DNA of 64,000 nt. Source: Pseudoscleropodium purum (taxonomy: Eukaryota > Streptophyta > Bryopsida > Hypnales > Brachytheciaceae). Location of the stretch: the NCBI GenBank assembly GCA_963969395.1, contig OZ017804.1:7564001-7628000 (forward strand). The letters run 5' to 3'. Positions 24,606 to 38,112 of this stretch are shown here, piece after piece (the stretch's first letter is position 1; each line of letters begins with the position of its first letter). The notes under the pieces were generated by a model. The model was not told the DNA's origin and ran no database searches. It worked only from the letters and a program-made list of their open reading frames with translations. The position numbers were made by a program, and so were the translations under genes.

Positions 24606-27600
24606 ATGGCGACCATGAGCAGTAAGCTCTTCCAAGGACATGGTGCAAGTTCGTCGTCTATCGAAGCTGATTACTTGAGGCTCTCGGTGGACAGTGTGCA
24701 CGACCTTGCAGAGCTTGTCAGAAAAGGGTTGCAGCTGAACGAAAGGCAATGTCAGAATCTCTCCTCCAAGCTCGTCCAAACCGTGCAGAATATTCAGAAA
24801 CTGGTCCCACCTTCAGGACCATTAAAGGTTCCTTTCGGGCCAGCTCTGAAGAACTTGTACAGAGTATTGGAGAAAGCGAAGTTGCTTGTCCATCAGTGCT
24901 GCGATCCAGATTGGTGTCGAGCAGCCGTGTTTCAGATTCACAATGAGGGGGCCTTTGGAGAGGTCTTGCTGGAGGTAGGCTTATGTTACAATATTCTCTA
25001 CGAGGTAACCAAAGGTATTTTACGAGATCGGGTATGGACACTAATTCAAGCACTAGACCTTCGCCAGTCATCCTTATTCTTGCCTGCATCTGAGAGTGAA
25101 GTCCGGGAAGATCAAGAAACTCTGAAGAGAAGGCTTCAGCAAGTAGCAGGCACATCAGACGATCGAGATTCGTATCTTGCAAGATACTTGTTGAAGAAGT
25201 TGGAGTGCATATCTGAAGCTCATATGTATGAAGAGTTCAGCGTGCCGGATGCATTACTGTGGATGAATGAAACTAATCCGCAAGGGACTTGGAAATTGCA
25301 ACGCGTTATTGGAAGTGGTACTGGTGCATCGTGTGTTTGTTGTTACGAATGGCTCGGCATTCCCTGTGCAAGGAAGGAGTTTCACTGTCGAGTGGCCGAT
25401 GATGTTTTCGGCAGGGAAGCAGCCATCTTGGCCCAGCTGGACCACCCGAATATTGTGAAGTTCTTCTGTTGTAGCAACGATCCCAAAGTGGGTGAGTGCT
25501 TCATAGCCATGGAGCTTATGGAGATGAGCTTGAATAGTTTGATTGAGAGTCGAGGGAAGGCAAGACAGCCATTTCCACTTCTTCTTGTTCTCGACATCAT
25601 GACCCAAATAGCGCGTGGGGTGTGCTACCTCCATGGCCTCAACATTGCACATCGTGACTTGAAACCACTAAATGTGGTTGTCACGGAAACCCGTGCTGCA
25701 CATCTTGAAGATTGTTTTTGTGTGAAGTTGGTTGATTTCGGGATGTCCAAGACCAAAGTGCAGGTCTCCAAGTCGAATACGATTTCCATACCCGGTGTTG
25801 GCACCACGAAATATAGAGCTCCTGAGGTTTTTCCTCAGGCTCAGCAAGTTGCACCTCGACTGAAAAGGAAGGTGAATTGGTTCCAGGCGGATGCTTACAG
25901 TTTTGGCATCACTTGCGCAGTACTTTTGTCCTTAGAGACGCCCTTTGAAGATGTTCCCGCGAGTAAATTGTATGAGGAATTACTCCTGGGAGTCCGACCC
26001 GAACTTCCTGGCGATTGTCCCGAGGCTTTGGTTGCTCTTTTGAAGGACTGTTGGGCTACGAACCCTCAGTCTCGACCTGGTTTTGCAGAAATTTGTTCCA
26101 GGCTTGAGCAATGCAGACTGCAAGAGTTCTTGAGAGTTTCCTCTGAAGGTTTGCAAGGGGTCGCGGGTTCTGAGTATATTGAAACTGTTTCGGTGAAGCG
26201 GTCTCATGAGCAATGTCTATGTGCCACTAGAATGCCATATGGACAGTCTCAATTTGAGAGCACAGTCTCATTTAATTCAGATGCTGCCAAGGTAAATTTC
26301 TTTTTGTCTAATTTCAAGTTTTTTGTACGTTTTTTGTTACTACTATGACTGGAGTATTAGGGTTGGATGCATGGTTTAACTCATACGTGTAGAGTTTTGA
26401 AGGTAGTGATGAACCATGGGTGCCAATTCTTAGACCTTGGGCATTTTTTATAAGGATGGTTACCATAATTAATGTTTCGCATGACTAGCTAGTTGTTTTT
26501 TCGAGTAATTCAGTGTGCTCATGTGATACGAAATCCTTTTGACCCTCGTATTAGTGTGTTTAAATTGAGCTGTATGTGTGACTACATTTGAAAGTTTTCT
26601 TGATACTGGTACTTAGCTCTTTTTTTTTCTTATGCATCATTTACAGGAGGCCGCTGGTAAATCGCAATCTGATGAGGAAGCGAGTCCACCAAATGGTTAT
26701 TATTCTGAAGTTCGCCCGAGTATAATCTTTTCAGAATTGGGGCGTAAGAAGGTGCGTATGTCTTCTCTTTATTGCACAATTACTGAAACATCCAGAGTTA
26801 GCATTGGTGTGTTGAAAATTTACCTTTTTAAGTTGATGCATTAATGTTTAGTTTGAATGGCTCAAAATGGATGGGATTATTTTTGTGAAACTTGCATTGA
26901 CATTGAGCATGATCTATATGCAAAGGGCTTAATTATTAACAAATAAAACTTTTGTAATGAAAATCTAGAGTGAACAGGAAGTGCTTTTTAATTCAAAGCT
27001 TCAAAGATGAGATTTTAGGTTTAGAAAGGTTTGATAGTGCACATGATCAATTTGATAGTATTAATGCATATGACCACACTTATAGCTGTGATAATTTTGA
27101 CTTTGAGAAACACAAATCAAGCATGATGATTCCATGATTTGTGTTTGCACAACTATAGGAACTTTGAGAGCTTAGATATACATTTTTAGGATGTTAAATT
27201 TGGTTAAGATTCAAGCTATTCTTCTTGCTCTAGCACCGTAAACATGAATGAGATAGCTCAAGCTCATGATATTGTGTGATCATGCACTATTTATTACCAA
27301 CATGCATGTGATTGGAATGTTTGTACTAAAAGGTTGGTTTTTGGAGCTATTCAATGTCCAACTTAGCACCTTTCAAAAATTTCAGAGAGAGTCGATCCTT
27401 GCGGCTTAACTTTCGACAAAGTGAGTACCTTGGCACATCCTTCAATTCCATGCACTGTGCATATTATAAATACATACTCTATTCCCTTTCTTTTTTGAAC
27501 TTCTTCTTGATTCAGTTCTACTACTATTTGTAGAATGCGAAAAATTCGATGTGAAGCCCACTATATTCCCATATGATGAGCTTCGAGTTGCTACAAGGGA

Positions 27601-29313
27601 TTTTCACAAGGATATGAAATTAGGGGAGACAGTCTTTGGAACAGTATATAAGGTACTGAACACTAGCATTCCTTACCCATTACACAATGCAATTCTCATA
27701 TGAAATTGCATCAAGTTCGAGATGTAGTTAATGCACATTCACAGTTTATATACTATACGTGACCCTGTTCCTGAATGAATTATAACTTGAATGCCTTTCT
27801 CACATGTTAGTTCCCTTGTAATGAGGACCTGTGAAGCATCCTACATTAATTTTAATTATTTCCTCCTTAGAGTGTTCAAATTGGGGGGCAATTCTGGAAC
27901 AGCAAGCTACAATGAAAAAGAAACTATTTGATATCATCTGCAAAGTGAATTCATACTTTGCATTATGACTAAGTGGACATTGGAATGCTGTAGGGTGTGT
28001 TGCCAAACAGAAAAGTGGTGGCTGTGAAGAAGTCCTTGCTTGGTCGCTTCCGAGCAAGTTTAGATGAATTTTCAAATGAAGTTGTCCTCTTGACGGGGAT
28101 AAAGCACAAAAACTTAATGATTCCACAAGGATGTTGCCTTCATGACCACCAATGGCTGGTAGTTTACAAGGATGTGGAGAATTTTAATGTAGCTCAAATT
28201 CTACTTGGTATGTAATCTCCTATCCAACTCAATTAATAATATACTTTTGCTCTCTTTTGCATGATGGTTCCATTCCAACTCCACACCAAGTGTAACTTAG
28301 AACTAATTCCAAGTCCCTATCTTTCCGTGTTGCCACAGACAAAGGACCAAGTAGGCAAATGGTGGCTTGGCCTGTGCGGTTAAAGATTTTATTGGGCGTG
28401 GCTCAGGGTTTGCATTACTTGCATGCGCTAGCGCATTTAAGAGGCATCCATCGGAACATCGCGGCAAGGACTGTTTTTCTCGACAGGAAATTGAACCCTA
28501 AAATTGGTGGTTTCTGCTTGGCTTTATTATATTCTTCTGCTCAGATGGATCATGTAGCAGGAACAAAGTAAAGTCAACGACACTTTTTTCCTTTCCTTAG
28601 TTTGTAGTTTGCTAGACAGGTCTTCCTTGCATGATCAAACAGTCAAGTTCATGCAATACCACTTCATTACTGCATTAAGAGTTATCGAAATCCAAGTGCT
28701 GGGCACCAAAAACTCTCCCCAAAGGTGAAAGTTTTGAGAATTGCAATTGGGGCCTCAAATTCCAAAGCAAGGATTTTGACAGTTGGTGTCTTTGATTCAT
28801 ATGGGGCTAGATTTGGGAAGAAAGAAAGATCTCTGGCAGTTGGCATTCGTACTTTGGAGTTCTAGGGTTTAGGGTTCAAGATTCAATTTTGATTGACATG
28901 TTGAGCACATGCAAATGTTTCTGAGTATGTGCAGGGGGTACATAGCACCAGAGTGCTCTCAGGGGCGTTTGAGCGACAAAGCAGATGTCTTCAGCTTCGG
29001 CGTTTTGGGTTTGGAGATTATCAGTGGCCGACACAATTGGGAGATGATGAACGAAGTATATCTCTGCGAATGGGCGTGGCGACTGTATGAGGAAGACAGG
29101 CTTTCGGAATTTGTCGACCCTACACTCCAGTTAACGGATGTCGAAGTCCAAGACGCGCAACAAGTGATCAGACTGTGTCTCATGTCCATACAGGACCAGC
29201 CAAGTGAACGGCCAAGCATGGCTCGCATAGTGTCCATCTTGCAAGGGGATACGGAATGGGATGGGGAAGTGGAACGCGAGGAACATATTTTCAGAAAGCT
29301 CTTTTCTACGTGA
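24606..29313 (+). CDS. Tandem kinase-pseudokinase protein with helical N-terminal domain (907 aa)
   Basis: Exons 24606-26291, 26647-26743, 27534-27652, 27994-28207, 28339-28567 and 28935-29313 join in phase at GT-AG borders to give 907 residues. Residues 1-220 are mostly helical and resemble the four-helix N-terminal domains of plant MLKL-like and related kinases (inference). Kinase 1 (about 228-510) has the glycine loop GSGTG (236-240), Lys257, Glu271, HRDLKPLN (349-356), DFG (377-379) and APE (405-407), so it looks active. An acidic linker (563-600) follows. Kinase 2 (about 605-890) is of RLK type (GTKGYIAPE, FSFGVL, ERPSMARIVSILQGD). It keeps Lys646 but has GETVFG for the loop, HRN for HRD (743-745) and GGFC at the DFG site, so it is probably a pseudokinase. 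No signal peptide or membrane segment is seen, so it is likely cytosolic. A readthrough of the first intron would end at 26348 with 580 residues. Two separate genes are less likely, because the second part lacks its own start and the same exon order is kept in the paralogue. Confidence 0.8.
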
Positions 29314-31690
29314 CTTGCTTGAGCGCTTCTTGCTGACTTTTCTACATAGTAAGATCCTTAATGCACAGATCATTTTGTATTGTATTTTGACAATTTTATA
29401 TGAAATATATGATTTTAATTTTGATAAGTATTTAAAGTTTCAAGAATAATGAGTCCCTTGAAAGCATGGCCTACAACCACAAAAATGATCTCTTAAAGCC
29501 TTTCTTCTTTCATAAGCTATGTTCTTTTTTATTATAAATGTTGGGACTTGGATAGCTTTGCCTTGCAACTCAATGAAATTCAAGTAAGTTGGTGTTGAAA
29601 AGTTGAAGCACCTATTTTCAACACTTTCAACAATTCCGCATACTTTGAGGTGGAATTAGCACATGAGATTATTTTTAGCACATTAGCTATTGAAAATCAT
29701 GAATTTTAAAAAAAAACTATATTTTTTAAAATCTACACAAATGTGCTATGAACTTAGGAAGTTCAAGTACATGATGTACCCCTAATCATGATTTGCATTC
29801 AAGTATACAAGGTGTACATTTTGGACTTTGTATAGCTATATATTTTTGAGATTGATTTAGGATATAATATAAATAATTAGGAATGAATGATTATAGCTTA
29901 TGTGATGGGCATTGAAAATCAAGTATTAATAGTATCAAATGTATAAAAGAGTTGCATTGAATATTTGCTTGTATTGAAATTAGTTCAATGAAAAGAGTTA
30001 TGTACCACAAGATAGTAGGAAGTAAGATAGGTCATTCCATATTTGTTAAAGCCTTGATTTCTTTCCCTCTATGACCACTTGGTTTAAACAAGAGTCAATT
30101 GCTCATACACTTGGTTGGCCTCCAATTCACAACTTGTGTAAGCATGACTTTTAAAATTGTTTTCAAACATGATGGCTAAATGTCCCTAGGAAAAAAGGTA
30201 GGTAGAGAATATGACCTAACTTAAGCCTCCAAGCAATGGGCTTTCTAACTTGCACCACGTATTACAAAATTTAAATGCTACCCTTGCATTCCTAATCAAC
30301 CATAATTTGACACCATAATTTGAGAAGCATCACATAATTGAGTATGCAATCCTCTTCAAACAGATTTTCCAATAGAGCCGATGAAAAGTAAGATACAACA
30401 CAATTGACAATCAACCATAAATCCATGATCTCAATCAAATTTCATCCAACAAAAAAAAGCATAACTTCCAAACCAATAAGATAATAAAAAAATTCAGTGA
30501 ACATTCCAAATAAACCAAGCACAATTGCTAAAATAATTGTAACTTCAAATTTTGCAATGGACCACCTCTCACTAAAATGGACATAGTAATGCTTCAAATT
30601 TTCTTAAAATGGCCTAAGACCAACAAAGCTTGTTGGAAGCTTGACTTTGCCTTGCATCTTCTAATCCAAATTTAGCTTTAAACTCATTATAACACTCCAA
30701 ATATCCATCTTCAAAGTTGTTGCTTCTATTCTAGGTGATAAAAAATATTTATTCCCTTCCTCTATTCCTTTCTTACAAAAATGTGAACAAACAACTTGTC
30801 AAATTCCTAATCTTCCTCTTTACATCATACCTCCATAATTCTTTTATATCTCAAGAGGCTCATTCAAAATATTCAAAAGAAGGAGACAAAATAAAAACTT
30901 CCATCAGAAGAAAGAATGAGAGAGTTAATCCTATTTTTCCTACTCCAATACTTCAATAGCATTCTAACCTTCATCTACATGATAATTAATCACTATTTTC
31001 ATTTAATACACTCACACTAATTTTTTGTATTTTTCTCTACTTTAGAGCATCTTCTATACATTGTTTAAGTGTCCTAGTATTTTTCTATTTCTCCCAATTA
31101 ACTTTATTCTTCTTGTGATTGCATTTCTCATTCTTTGTTCATTTTATAATGCTAATTCCTAATCTTAATATTTTATTTCCTAGTTCTACTAATTTCACTA
31201 TTTTTAAAAAAATTTCTAAGAGCTCATTTCTAATTAATACTTTTTCCATTTAAAAATCTTAATTTTTCCTTAAAATTTCTCTATCATTCTTCACATGATT
31301 GAATTCATTAAATTTCACACCATTATTCTAAAATTCCTTCTACTTTCTATTGCAACTTACTAAATAAATCCCTTGTTACCAATTAATTCTTCCTATCAAT
31401 ATTTGCGAATATTTGAGTGTTTTGATCTCCATCCTCGAGACCAAACATGCACAACTAAGTTCTATCGTTAAATTCTAATTTGTATAGGTGAGTTGGTTGT
31501 AATAACAAACTACCTTCCAAGCAATAGAGTTTTTTACTAAATCCTATTGTTAATCCTATGTTGCAAACGTTCTAAGAGAAATTGGGTTCCATAATTTCTA
31601 AACCAGCTAATAGATGTCTAAGGTTTGTTTGCAAAAAAAAGAAATGGATTTGAGCTAAGTGGTGTAGTTTTTTATGTTCTAGGCACTCCA
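29314..31690. other. AT-rich intergenic DNA, no gene seen
   Basis: The first 500 bp are still homologous to the flank of copy 1. After that there are only short frames, homopolymer runs and no recognisable domain. Confidence 0.6.
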
Positions 31691-31915
31691 TTGGCACTCA
31701 GTTGAATGGGCTTGTATAACTTGATTTGTAAACTAGCAATGCTCTCCCTCTAGTTGGGTGGTTGTGTAACTTGATTTTGTGATTTGGTTAGTGCTCTCCC
31801 ATCAAGTTGGGTTGGTTGTGTAACTTGATTTTTGAACTGGGTGGATTGATACCCCTTCTTTTCTAGTGGGTGGCCGTATAACTTGATTTGTGAACTACCT
31901 CAACACCCTCCTTTC
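31690..31915. repeat. Imperfect tandem repeat, four units of 50-60 bp
   Basis: The phrase GTGTAACTTGATTT, or close variants, recurs at about 31711, 31761, 31814 and 31873. Between them lie related GCTCTCCC and TTGGGTGG words. There is no coding potential. Confidence 0.6.
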
Positions 31916-34900
31916 TTCTCAATTTAATTATTGGCCTCTAATTTTTTGCTTTTGGTAATTATACAAAAACAAAAACAAAAAATATAAAAACCGAGCATTC
32001 AATTGAGAATTAATTTTGGACTTTGTGTCTTCTCTTTCCAGATTCTTATAGAAGCAATTTCCACACAAGATAGAGAGTTTTCCAATCAAAGTTAATTGTC
32101 AAACTCTAGTTTGGTTTATAAAATTTTTTATTAAAAAACCAAAATTTTCAAGACCGTGTGGGGTATCATTCCATTTTTGGACTTTATTTAGATGATGTTT
32201 GTAAGAAAATGAGTTCAATCAACAGCTGGTAGCACTTAAGCTTACTAGTTGCCTTGCCAAACGGCTTGCTGACTAAATTAACTACTAGGCTGTATCAGCC
32301 TTTGGCTAGGGGACTCCAGCCCTAGTCTGGGTGCTCTGACCTTGGCTAGATGCTTTGGCCTTTGGTTGGATGATCTAGCCTTGGAACTGGTTCGAAATTA
32401 TCCAATTTTTAGATTAAAATCCTTTGGCCATTGCTCGCAACACCTTGGATTTCCCTTTTGGGGAATCTTTAAAATAAAATTAACTTGGATTAATTTGGGC
32501 AGAGTTTTGCCATACAAAGGCCTAGCCTTTTCAAAATGAGACCACAATAAGAATAAAAATAAATTTGATACTAAGGGAAAATTTGTCTTATGAGCGAAGC
32601 TTTGCCATATAGGCAGTTAAGCTCCAAATCAAGAGAAATTTTTGTCAAGGTTTGGTTAACACTGGGGACTATAAGAGTTTGGTTCCAACCCAAGTCTCTT
32701 GAAATAAGCCACAATAAAAAACCCACACTTTGGACCATGTATTTCCACTAAATGCTAGGGGGATTTTCAACAACTTAAGTTGTGAGATCTGACACCAAGT
32801 CACTGAAATTGGAATAGACACATTTAACAATCTTTAAGATATTTTGGCTAACGGCATTGCCTAAATTTCACTAAAAGGTCTATTAGTATTAGTACAACAA
32901 TTCAATGGATTCACAAAAAAAACAAGCAAATTCAAAGCGACCCCTATGTCTTATGAAAAGAGCTCAACAAAACACAAAGATAGATACAAAGGCAAAGAAC
33001 AACATTCTCCGTAAGAATGCAATAAGGAAATTGGGCAAAATGGTCTCAATTCCAATGTAGCATGATCTAGCCAAAGTATAAGTGAGGGCCTCATGGCGAC
33101 CTAACAAAAATGCAAGCGAGGAAAATGGGTGCAAAGGGAGTCAGTGGGAGCCTTTTTATACGTTTCCAAGGTTGTCACTTACCGCCATTTACTCTAAACT
33201 ACCTACATAAACTAAAAAAATACTAAAATCAACTATTACCACACCTAATTCTACTCTATAGTTGATTCTTCTATAAATTTTGAAAAAAACCTCCAATTAA
33301 AAAATGGACTATGCCATTGGCTTTAGAAGACCTCAATTAGTCTAGTTAGCCCCGGACCCCATCTTTCCAATCAAAACTCCTTACAAAAGATATCGTTTTC
33401 CATCTTGGTGAAAAAGTGAAAAAACTAAATTTTGGAGTTTGTGATTTTTTAAAATTTTGACTAGCTAGGCTTGTTTGTAGGGTCCAAAAATGTAAGAAAA
33501 GAATCCAAGATGACTCAATTTGGATTTTGTATGCTCATGGTTTGGTGGTCAACACATAAAATGTTTTAGAATTCCGTTAAAATTTGTTGGCGTTGCTGGT
33601 TTGAGTAGTTGCTATTGTGGAAATGTTGTGAAACTTGATTAGGCACTTATTTAGACGTAAATACACTATCCTAATTTTTAGTGGGATTTTACCATTACCA
33701 GATGAATTACTATGAACTTTTCATCCTTGACAATATCGGTTGACTTCCCATGGAGTCATGTTTTGTAATTTGAAAAATTACAAAACTTTTTGGGTAACTT
33801 CAAAGAAGTCCTCAAACCCTTTATGCAAAGTTTCAAGTCAAACTCACACTTCTCAAAAGAAAAACAATTTTATTTCTCCTAATTTTAATTCCTTCAAGGA
33901 GGAATCATTCCCATACTAGGAAATCTTGGCAATTTGGCTTCACTGTTATTCTCCTGGCATGCTTTTATATAAAAAAAACAATTTTATTCTTCTAGTGACT
34001 ACCTTCATATAGTACCCATAGATTTTTGCTTGAAAAATCACCTATGATAGCTAATTTTTAATTCTTGCATTTGAAATGCAATTTCACCCAACCTTCTGCG
34101 GTGAACTTCTATGATATTAGGAAGTTGGAATAATCCTAGCTTTACTCATTTTAGCCAATTTGTTGCATACACTTTGATTGACAAAAATCCTCTATGGAAT
34201 TCAAACTAAGTGTATGTTTTTACATTTTGCCCAAAAATGAAAATTACTCACAATCCCTTATTTGGCATTCAAACACCCATTTAGACTCTTTAAAATGACA
34301 AAAGATATCACTTATGGCACTTCCAAAGTTCTTGGAACGTTAACCCCTACATGTAGGGAGTTCTTCCAATTATCTTTTAAATCCACTTTTCTTGTCTTTT
34401 GGGCCATAATTACCCATAAAAATGAGCAAAAAACAAAAAACAAAATCCCAAGATCCAAGTAATATTTCTAGGGCTCACATAATAAGTTGGCAAATTTCTA
34501 CAATTTGTCTTAAGCAAGTATTCTACTACTCTTTTAGGGATGAATTTTAAGCCAATGAGGTGGCTTACAATGTGGCTACTTGTCTATGACCATTATTGTT
34601 CTTTGTGCTTTTATAGTGGTTTACAACCTCACATTGAACATGTATAACAATTTGATGCATATTGATAAAAAATTGATTTGAAAAATAGTTTGGATTTAGT
34701 ATTTGTCATGAACTCTTCTACCTCTTCCAAAAGCACAATCCATATTGGTTAAAATGTTGTAAGTTGCAAATACAATCCTTTTCCTTAATGTGTAGACATT
34801 ACTTTAGAAAGCTCAATGGTTGAATTCTTTGTGAGGTATTAATTAAATGGTCATATCCCATATTAACTCCATATAGACAAAAGCTCAACACAAATATCAA

Positions 34901-35324
34901 TATGATTATTTGGAGAGTATATTATTGTTTGCCAATGATTGAAGAAAACTTGATCAAGGAAGGTATACAAGGTATACATATCCATTGGATCCCTATTCAC
35001 ATTTATGCAATTATAGATAGGGAATGCAATTGGAAATGGACCATTATCAATGTGTCTATCTTAACATTCATTAGTCAATTAGTTCATTTTTGTTCACCTT
35101 GATGTAAAGTATAATGATGGGATAATAAAAGTTCCATTTAATTGTCATCTTGTTTTGAAATTTTGAACGACATGCTTTGAACTTTAGATACCTCAAAGTA
35201 AAAATTTCAAGCTAGATTGTTTTTTGGATAGTTTTTTGTGCTTCAATTAGGCAACTAAATTCACTTGAGCAACACTTCTTCATTAGGTGTCACATTTCAA
35301 TGCTTGAGATTCACATAGAGAGAA

Positions 35325-35530
35325 AAATACAAAATTTTAAACTTTTTAACTCTATCCAAGGTAAGAGTCTTGAGGGTTGGGTTCCCAAATTCAACACATG
35401 TGAATATGAGTTTTGGAAGTTAGGGCATTTGATGCCAATTTAATTGGGCTTGAGTAAGAACCAAGCAAAGAATAGTTGAGGAGCTCAAATTGTAGGTTAA
35501 CTCTAAAAATTCTATTTGAGATTCAATTGA
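35325..35530 (+). repeat. Dispersed repeat shared with 18050-18250
   Basis: Shares with 18050-18250 the ordered words AACTCTATCCAAGGTAAGAG, TTAGGGCATTTGAT, AAGCAAAGAAT and CTATTTGAGATTC, in the same orientation. Confidence 0.5.
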
Positions 35531-35784
35531 GAATCTGAGATACAAGTTCAATTGAATGATTCTTTGGAGATCATCATTGAATTTCTAGAAAACTACATGA
35601 GTTAAAGGATAGGATTCACTTAATTCAAAAGGAGGACATTTAATATAATATTTAGGACTACAATAGGGTCCATGGAATTCTACATACTCTAATGTATATA
35701 AATTAGGCTATGTAAAAAATATATGTAGTAGAGTATTTTTTTTAAGTTAGCCTTAACAAATAAAAGCTATGCTAATATATATCT

Positions 35785-35810
35785 ATGTGTGTGTATGTAT
35801 GTATGTATGA
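35785..35810. repeat. GT/GTAT microsatellite
   Basis: A short GTGTGTGTAT run followed by GTAT units. Confidence 0.85.
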
Positions 35811-38112
35811 ATTAAATATTATTGTAAGACATTGATTACAAGTGGCAAAAATTGTCACATTGTACAAATATAAATTTTTGCCTTCATGGATTTAATTAAT
35901 TGAAATTGTACAATACAAAGATGGAGTATATAGTTGTGAGCTCCCATTTTGTCACTTGGGACTTACCATTTTTTTTTCATTTTGAGAGTAGATTTTTATA
36001 TACAAAAATCCCCCTCAAAAGTGTAAAACCAAAATAGGTATGATATATGCCAATATAGCATTTGGTCCTAAATGGAGTATTTTTCCTAATCTAAACCCAA
36101 ATTCTACATGTAAATTATAGTTATTTCTAGAATCTATACAAATTATAGTTATTTAGTACAAATTGTCCAAATTATCTAAACTTGTAATGCATGTGACAAA
36201 ACATGGCTAAATTTTTCTTAATGATGCTAGCATGTGAGTGTATGAACGTGAGCTTGAGAGCGGTGAGTAGGGATTGTGTGAACCTAGAGCCTAGAAATTT
36301 AGAATATGATGTAATTTCTAATTTTATTTGTTTAAAAATCAAAAGACTAATGTTTTTTCAACAAAATTCAGTGAATTTAGGTGGGTTTGACCTACTACCA
36401 CAAGATCCATGACCGTGGGTTGTAGATCAAGTCCTTGGGAAGTTGGTGCTATACAGCTATTGGATGTTTTGAAATTTATATCATGTCTGAAAAATTGTCC
36501 CAAGGTAGGTTGATCAAGTGAAAGTACAAATAATATAGAATCAAATTTAAGGATGAAAAGAAGACAAATGTAATGAAAATATCATAGGGTGTGCAAAATT
36601 GTATATATAATAAAATATCCTTTTATTGCAAAAGGGAATACACATTGGAATATAAATATAAAATTTTGCTACTCGCATTTTGGGGATTTCAAAGATAATA
36701 TATCAATACTACGTATCTATTTTATATCATGCTAATATATGTCGATTTTGCATTTTTGTATTGTTTGCAAAGTCTTCTATGAGTTTCTTAGAACTATAGT
36801 CAAATGAACTTCTTTATATGTCTCTTTAGCAAAATTGTTTAATGCAATAGACAAGAGTGCTCTTAATCTTGCATTGGCTCTTACTTGTTGCTACTTCCAT
36901 ATACCACACAAATATCATGCCAATTGACCATCCAATTATCAACTATGAACTTCTTGAACTTTGAAAAAAAAATCCCATGGCATGCCATGACAAAGTTAAG
37001 GGATCTCCACATTTGTTTTTGTGGTTGAGCATCCTCACTCATCATGTTGCAAACACAAAAATGATAGTTTGAACTCAATAAAACTCAAGGTCATATATGT
37101 AGGTAGTCATTGATGTCCATCCCTTAATTTCTTCATATGATCAAATATTCACCAAGAATTCTACAAGTCTCTACCATATTGCATTCACCTTACCAAATCG
37201 ACATTGCTTCCCGGACCTTCTTCAAATATCTTGAAAAGGTAAACCTTATTCTTACTTTGTTCAAGAAACATGTTATCTTGAATAAATGAATATATATTTC
37301 TCATTTACAATAAAATAATGTTGACAATGGGTTTCCCACTTATACAGTGATAGAAACTAGAGATGGTGTTTTGAATACTTGATGAACTAATCTCTTCATA
37401 ATTTCTCCATAGCAACCTCAAGGGTCTTTCTAGGGAGGGACTTTTGGTCACTTTGTAGTCCTTCTCCAAACAATTCAAATGCAAGAAATTACTTGCTAGC
37501 AATCAGTTAAATGGATGAGTTTATTGTGGTTGATGTCTTTGATACCTCTTAACTAATTAAAGATGTTCAATCAACAAATTCACAACATATATCTTTATCC
37601 ATAGGATGATTGTGAATACCAATGTAGATACAAGTTCTAGGAAGACCTAAAAAGTACAAGATCCCCTACATGCGCCCAAAACATAGAACTTTGCTCAAAA
37701 AACAAGATCATTTAAGAAAAAGATCCATTAATCATCATGCACAAAAAAAAATTAATTGAGATTTTGTCCCACCAATGTTGAATAGTATATTGTTGATGGT
37801 AGCATTGAAAATGAGTTTTTGACCATGTTGCACATCATGTTCTATCTCTTTTATCATTCTCCTCCTCAAAAGTGTAATCAATACTTTGACTTTCAATGAT
37901 TTTCTCCACCTACAATGATTATTATAGTGAAAATAAATTATGATTAACACTAAAAAGTCATGAAAAACCAAAGCAAATTGAATTAAAACTATGATGCAAG
38001 AACAATTGATGCAACATGTTTCCAAAGAAAATTAAAAATGTATTTAACTTGAGGAATGATAGCCATAATCTCAAAATCATCATTAATGACAAGCTCCAAC
38101 TGCTCCACTTAT

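Larger units (their letters stand above)
22050..29835 (+). repeat. Copy 2 of the diverged segmental duplication (partner 7795-16500)
   Basis: Collinear with copy 1 in 5' flank, exons, introns and 3' flank; see the partner entry. This copy keeps the open kinase gene and has expanded a CT tract in the 5' flank. Confidence 0.85.
31916..38112. other. Intergenic DNA, no gene seen
   Basis: AT-rich sequence without a plausible reading frame. It includes short GGCTAG/TTTGGC-rich repeats at 32230-32370, a dispersed repeat at 35325-35530 and a GTAT microsatellite at 35785-35810. The reading frames of 60-96 codons here show no conserved motif and are of chance length. Confidence 0.55.

Noticed and set aside
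37735..38025. Minus-strand frame of 96 codons
   Set aside because: No similarity to a known domain, no splice partners, and a length expected by chance in this much sequence.
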